NCBI GenBank assembly: GCA_000310025.1 | Contig: FN649731.1 | Span: forward strand, 605,078-624,271 | Source: Ectocarpus siliculosus | Lineage: Eukaryota > Sar > Phaeophyceae > Ectocarpales > Ectocarpaceae | Length of the DNA stretch: 19,194 bases | Direction of reading: 5' to 3' | Shown here: positions 16,701 through 19,194 of the stretch, piece after piece | How positions within the stretch are numbered: the stretch's first letter is position 1 | Layout of the letters: the number at the start of each line of letters is the position of its first letter | Translations under genes and position numbers: made by a program | Notes under the pieces: model-generated | The model's database searches: none | Seen by the model: the letters and a program-made list of their open reading frames with translations, nothing else | What the model was told of the DNA's origin: nothing

Positions 16701-18448
16701 CTGTTTTTTTATTTTCTGCGGGATCTTTCTTGGGTGTGTCGTGCGTGCTCTGTTTTGCGCGGGTGCTGCGGTGGCGGCTTCTTGTTTGTCCGGCTCTTTC
16801 CCTCTCTATTCTACCTGGACTCCCGACAACAGCGGCTGTTCATTTGTGTGCGTTCCTCCAAGCTTAGGCCAGATGTTGTGGAAAATTTTATCCAGATGGG
16901 AATCCGGGGGACCGACAGATAATGCTCAACCACCCTCTAAAAGCAGGAGGTATGTGTACTGGATAGCAAGCAGAGAGCACGGAAGCGCTTTGTCAGTTCG
17001 TCCCCGCCTCACAGACCCCTGCTTGTCATCTAACCGATAAGGCTGTACACTCCACTACTGTGAGCTTCTCGTCGGAGCCAAGTTTGGGCAGCTAGAGTGC
17101 AATGTGCGTAGAGAGTATGCCGTTGCCATGGGTGCAATTCACCTTTTCCGATTTGGAATTTCAAGCAATTCCAGCTGGGAATTCATGAGGAATTCCAACC
17201 AGGATCGTCCAGCAATTCCAAATTGTAATTCGTGTTTTAGACAGCACGATGAACGCACACCGCACCCTAGCTCCCCAAACTTGGCTCGAAGAGGCTCACA
17301 GCAATGCACTGCGCGGCCTCGAAGGTTTGGATGCCAACGGGTCTCTGAGTACTGAGTGCCAAAGCGCTTTTGTGCGCTTTTCCAACGAAGTACGCAGAAC
17401 TCCTGCGGCCTCATGTGGGTTTGGATGCAAAAGGGGTACAAACAGTATTCCGAATCGAAAAAATTTCCGTAACAATTGGCGATTCTCTGCGGCTTGGAGT
17501 GTATCCGGCAACGATGAACAGCCTTACCACAGGTCACGGGCACGCTTGATCGTTTATTTTATTTTATTTTTTTGTCTTCACTTCAAACCAGTGCTCACAG
17601 CACTTGTGCCGCGTTTGATCGTATGAAGACGCAATTTCGCGCGCGCTCCCCCTGTCGACCTCCGCCAACGGTACGCAGCCCCCGTCCTGACAATTTTGCT
17701 GCCTCCGTGATGTCATGTTTACCCCCCCGTTTTTCTTCCTGTGCTCTCTCTCTCTCTCTCTCCCTCTCTCTCTCTCTCTCTGCAAACTCCCGCCAACTTT
17801 GATTATTCAGGTCAGCCGCGGGTTGAAGCCCAATCTGGAGGCTTACAAGGGTTGCATCGTCTCGTGCCATAAGACCGGACACTATCAGCAGGCAAGCAAC
17901 GCACACGGCGACGACTAGCATGTAGCGGGAGCAGCAGACTTTTTTTTTTTTGTTCTTACAACAAGACAACAACTCTTCCACAGCAATGAGTCCGGGATAG
18001 ATCATTATAGCAATGAGTTTACAGTGTTGTATTCGCTGAAAAAGTGTTTCGTTTCGTTTCGAAGCCGAGCCTACCCCCTCCACACACACACGCACACGCC
18101 TTCCGCCGATAAGGAGAACTCCTTCGTCCAACCCCAGAAATGGACTACAACCAGGAAGTATTCCTGTGTGCCCACTGCCCCAGCTAATAGCAACAGCTGA
18201 CCGCCCTCTTTTTTTGTCGCGCTCTCTTGCTGTGCCGCCTGGTTCAATTTTTTTTTCGAATGGGTAGTCTTTCTGTGTGTGTGTTTATTATTCCTTAATT
18301 TGTTCCCTTCTGTTGACGTGCTGCGGTGGTGGAACAACAGGGGCTGGACTTGTTCAACCGCATGTTGGCAGATAAAGTGAGGATGGACAGGGTGGTGTTC
18401 AACACAGCCATCGCATGCTGCGCGCAGCTCAAGCTTTGGAGACGAGGG
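11237..18448 (+). CDS. P-class pentatricopeptide repeat protein, 3' end beyond contig
   Basis: Helical-repeat RNA-binding protein. The family acts almost exclusively in plastids or mitochondria; which one cannot be told here. Exons: 11237-12403, 12789-13016 (problematic), 13814-13954, 14632-14814, 15453-15575, 16153-16371, 17811-17891, 18341-18448, then more beyond the window. About 750 codons are visible. The first 300 residues are low-complexity (Ser, Ala, Gln runs) with two weak helical repeats. From about residue 375 there are about ten motifs. The aromatic residue that marks successive motifs is spaced 35, 35, 35, 35, 36, 35, 35 and 35 residues across the later junctions, which independently supports them. 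Motif signatures include VTYNTVINALGRCGRVKEA and LSPDVVTFGTLIHACAQ. No E/DYW editing domain or SMR domain is seen. Oddities: an in-frame TAG at 12978-12980, a displaced donor after it, and a GC donor at 17892. It may be a pseudogene, a polymorphism or a sequencing error. Confidence 0.85.
11518..11566 (+). repeat. CAG repeat read as poly-Ser
   Basis: About 14 CAG-type triplets with one CAA interruption, read here in the AGC frame to give a serine run in PPR exon 1. Confidence 0.95.
11967..11992 (+). repeat. CAG repeat read as poly-Gln
   Basis: Eight pure CAG triplets read in the CAG frame to give the glutamine run of PPR exon 1. It is the same repeat type as 11518-11566 but in a different reading frame. 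Confidence 0.95.
12789..13016 (+). CDS. PPR exon 2: interrupted by in-frame TAG
   Basis: Encodes VRKRWGFKAPLFLIQEM and then a full motif, VHYRGAVTACALTRQLSGV through DEMRDRGVAADVAT. TAG at 12978-12980 falls exactly where the next motif's Tyr belongs (35 residues after the Tyr of VHY). The frame then continues as DAAISSCTPKNG, clearly PPR-like. Motif spacing demands a junction after 13016, but there the sequence is GGG|CGTACA, one base off a GT. Acceptor gacgaaaag (12788) follows a run of 15 C; 12813 is an alternative start. A stop-free alternative ends at 12968 with donor gtggcg, at the cost of breaking one motif. Confidence 0.5.
12978..12980 (+). other. In-frame TAG inside a PPR motif
   Basis: It lies in the same frame as the PPR-coding sequence on both sides. 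A single base change would turn TAG into the TAC or TAT expected for the invariant aromatic position. Confidence 0.8.
13024..13425 (+). repeat. Poly-G-headed tandem repeat element, copy in PPR intron 2
   Basis: A G-run at 13024-13041 (one T interruption) is followed by GTACTGGTATGAACGCCTGCC. Five units follow, with GCATGCC-like starts at about 13055, 13127, 13200, 13266 and 13330 (spacing 72, 73, 66, 64). Each contains GTCGTTAG, TTGACCTCGCATCCCTACG and GGACGGAG. The tail GGGTTTCCGCAGGCCCAG (about 13390-13407) matches the tail of the RF1-intron copy. The element begins within 8 bases of the exon 2 end required by motif spacing. Confidence 0.85.
13693..13740 (+). repeat. CTG/CGG triplet run in PPR intron 2
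   Basis: About eleven TGC/CTG triplets followed by three GGC. It is the complement of the CAG runs in exon 1 and is probably not translated. Confidence 0.95.
13814..13954 (+). CDS. PPR exon 3
   Basis: 47 codons, VKRALGLVQM through GLELMGMME. It supplies helix B of one motif and most of the next (ITYNVLLRLCGLGG). Acceptor atcaccgcag, donor GAG|gtatag, phase 0. Joined to exon 4 it gives exactly 35 residues from the Tyr of ITYN to the motif Tyr of YHYN. Confidence 0.93.
13941..14170 (+). repeat. Triplicated exon 3 end plus donor, 75-76 bp unit
   Basis: GGGCATGATGGAGGTATAG at the exon 3/intron boundary (donor at 13955) recurs as GGCCATGATGGAGGTATTG (donor-like at 14031) and GGGCATGATGGAGGTATAG (14106). 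The intervening sequences GCTGCTGCGTT-GTTG...TGATTCT are also shared. Copies 2 and 3 are each preceded by an acceptor-like CAG (14005-14007 and 14078-14080), so each could act as a pseudo-exon of 23 or 25 bases. Confidence 0.9.
14183..14219 (+). repeat. CTCC microsatellite in PPR intron 3
   Basis: About eight CTCC (CCCT) units. No function is visible. Confidence 0.95.
14586..14622 (+). repeat. TTTG microsatellite serving as pyrimidine-rich tract
   Basis: About eight TTTG units ending about 9 bases before the acceptor of PPR exon 4 (AG at 14630-14631), where the polypyrimidine tract should be. Confidence 0.95.
14632..14814 (+). CDS. PPR exon 4
   Basis: 61 codons, DEGITPNPYHYNSM to RCNKQDM. 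It includes one complete motif (HYNSMFMALERGERWREAAEL) and the start of the next (LTYAPLIGVMDRC). Acceptor ctgtggccag, donor ATG|gtgaga. Tyr-to-Tyr spacing is 35 within the exon and 35 across the junction to exon 5. Confidence 0.96.
14830..15180 (+). repeat. Three degenerate copies of a 110-140 bp unit in PPR intron 4
   Basis: Units carry GTTG runs, GTTGTACAGAAYAAGAAGC (about 14846 and 14984, with a poorer copy near 15093), GGTTARTRRA and GGGACAT...CCTTGAAT (about 14889 and 15025, with a decayed copy near 15148). The run of GTT at 14941-14966 belongs to unit 2. Confidence 0.7.
15453..15575 (+). CDS. PPR exon 5
   Basis: 41 codons, AGAVLKEMLRES to HAQLVFE. It ends one motif and begins another (REYNLLLNACAKARKWEHA). 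Acceptor cgaaaacag, donor GAG|gtgtgt. The motif that spans the junction to exon 6 is 36 residues long. Confidence 0.96.
15895..16066. repeat. AT-rich MITE-like block in PPR intron 5
   Basis: It contains two direct copies of GAGTATTTTTGAAAYACTYAC (15933 and 15975) and a perfect 13-base inverted pair, GGAGTATTTTTGA at 15974-15986 and TCAAAAATACTCC at 16032-16044. Base composition is clearly more AT-rich than the flanks. No terminal target-site duplication could be assigned with confidence. Confidence 0.65.
16153..16371 (+). CDS. PPR exon 6
   Basis: 73 codons, the clearest PPR block in the gene: KPDNVTYNTVINALGRCGR, EQGLSPDVVTFGTLIHACAQ, ending LALFAEL. Acceptor aaaaaacag, donor CTG|gtgcgc. Two motifs start here, with canonical P-class PD endings. 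Confidence 0.98.
16865..17480. mobile_element. Fold-back (long inverted repeat) element in PPR intron 6
   Basis: The arms at about 16865-17108 and 17252-17480 are imperfect inverted copies. Matched pairs include GGAGCCAAGTTTGGGCAGCT (17075) with CTAGCTCCCCAAACTTGGCTC (17267), GAAGCGCTTTGTC with CCAAAGCGCTTTT, and GAAAATTTTATCCAGATGGG with TATTCCGAATCGAAAAAATTT. The loop is a GAATTCC/CAATTCC-rich stretch. There is no coding capacity, so it would be a non-autonomous, MITE-like element. Exact ends and target duplication are not resolved. Confidence 0.7.
17743..17781 (+). repeat. CT microsatellite upstream of exon 7 acceptor
   Basis: About 18 CT units with one CC interruption, ending about 30 bases before the acceptor at 17810. 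Confidence 0.95.
17811..17891 (+). CDS. PPR exon 7, with GC donor
   Basis: 27 codons, VSRGLKPNLEAYKGCIV to HKTGHYQQ. Acceptor gattattcag. The donor is CAG|gcaagc, a good match to the minor GC-AG intron class. Joining here to exon 8 gives exactly 35 residues between the Tyr of EAYKG and the Phe of VVFNT. Reading on instead reaches a stop after ten codons. Confidence 0.88.
18341..18448 (+). CDS. PPR exon 8 (last visible)
   Basis: 36 codons, GLDLFNRMLADKVRMD and VVFNTAIACCAQLKLWRRG. Acceptor aacaacag, donor GGG|gtgaga, phase 0. The last motif stops after residue 17, so at least one more exon must lie past the contig end. Confidence 0.92.
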
Positions 18449-18649
18449 GTGAGAGAGTGCAAAGAGATGCACACACCAGCAAATTTCAAGCATTGCGTTG
18501 TTCCCACCCTCCGCATCTCGATTTTTTCACCGCACGTATCGGATCATGGTCTCCCCTTTTGTACCTTCTTTCCTGTATCGCCCCCCCCCCCCAACCGGGA
18601 ACTTTGGCACAGTAAGAAGGAACGACTGGCCATTGGTGAACGGTCCTGT

Positions 18650-18742
18650 GGGAACTGCTCCGTCCTCTCGAGGACGCGTGGTCAATGGTCTAACCGCTAA
18701 GGCATGCAAAACTTAAGAGTATACCCCCTCCCCCCCCCCCCC
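18650..18742 (-). repeat. Poly-G-headed repeat, third copy, minus strand
   Basis: Read on the minus strand from 18742: a G-run, then GTATACTCTTAAGTTTTGC, then GCATGCC (18707-18701), GGTTAGACCATTGACC and GGACGGAG (about 18665-18655). These are the head and one unit of the elements at 5851 and 13024, in the opposite orientation. Only one unit is present. Confidence 0.7.
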
Positions 18743-19194
18743 GGGGGGCCCCCCCCCTCCCCCAATTTCCCCCCCGTCTGGTTTTTCCCTTTTTTTTTTT
18801 TTTTTCAACTCCCTGTGTTGGTTAAAATTGGGCCCTGCCGCTCCCCCCCCCCCGGGCCTTTTTTTCCGGAAAGGGGGGAAGTTGGACAAAAAGCCCCAAA
18901 AGAAAGGGGGCCCCGACCCGTACAGCTACCAAAGTGGCCTTTACCGGTGCGTCCAGGGGCAACAATCCCCACAAAAGAACCTGGGGCTCCCCCGCCTGGG
19001 GGGAGTCCACCGGGGGGGGGGGGCCGGGGGGGGGAAAAAACCCTGTTTTCCCGGGCCTTTAACCCCGGGGAAAACAAAATTTCCCCCCCCTGGGTTTATT
19101 TTTAAGCCCCACTTCTCCCCCAAACAGGGAGCCAAAGTTCATTTAAAAAAAAAAGGGGGTTTTACCCCCCCCCTTTTTTTCTCCCAAACCCCCC
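18718..19194. other. Probable low-quality terminal sequence
   Basis: Almost every base belongs to a homopolymer run of C, G, A or T, unlike anything else in the window, and reading frames in it give Pro/Gly-only peptides. It starts at the C-run belonging to the poly-G-headed repeat. That is what failed or slipped sequencing past such a run would produce. No feature should be called here. Confidence 0.75.

Noticed and set aside
18627-18718. tRNA-like look of the minus-strand GGTTAGACC segment
   Set aside because: There is no cloverleaf or B box; it is better explained as a copy of the poly-G-headed repeat unit.

Overview
This is nuclear DNA from an intron-rich eukaryote, most likely a photosynthetic stramenopile such as a brown alga (Ectocarpus-like). 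Three things point that way. Coding blocks of 27-75 codons are separated by introns of about 0.4-1.4 kb, most donors have the form GTGNG, and one gene encodes a cyanobacterial/plastid-type release factor behind a presequence resembling the signal peptide plus ASAFAP-like motif of secondary red plastids. The species is inferred, not proven.

The layout is two divergent genes. On the minus strand, 10895 down to 4054, is a complete eight-exon gene for plastid peptide chain release factor 1 (prfA type, 448 residues in my model). It carries the PAT stop-codon-reading tripeptide and the catalytic GGQ motif. On the plus strand, 11237 to at least 18448, is a gene for a P-class pentatricopeptide repeat (PPR) protein with about ten 35-residue motifs. 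Its last exons lie beyond the contig end. The two start codons are 341 bases apart, so a shared promoter region is likely. Both products plausibly serve organelle gene expression: translation termination for one, RNA binding for the other.

Splice junctions were placed by conserved protein sequence. In the PPR gene they were also checked by the 35-residue distance between the conserved aromatic residues of successive motifs. Every junction I could place is phase 0. One PPR intron begins with GC instead of GT. PPR exon 2 has an in-frame TAG exactly where the conserved Tyr of a motif should be, and the expected donor 36 bases later is displaced by one base.

The introns are full of repeats. The most interesting is a poly-G-headed tandem repeat (unit about 64-79 bp) found in an intron of each gene, with its poly-G head at or next to a splice junction. 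A third copy lies in inverted orientation near the right end. Others are a 630-bp fold-back element, an AT-rich MITE-like block, a palindromic 23-bp minisatellite, a triplicated exon/donor boundary, and many CAG/CTG runs. Positions 1 to 4053 hold no gene I can support. From about 18720 to the end the sequence is nearly all homopolymer runs and looks like failed sequencing through a poly-C tract.
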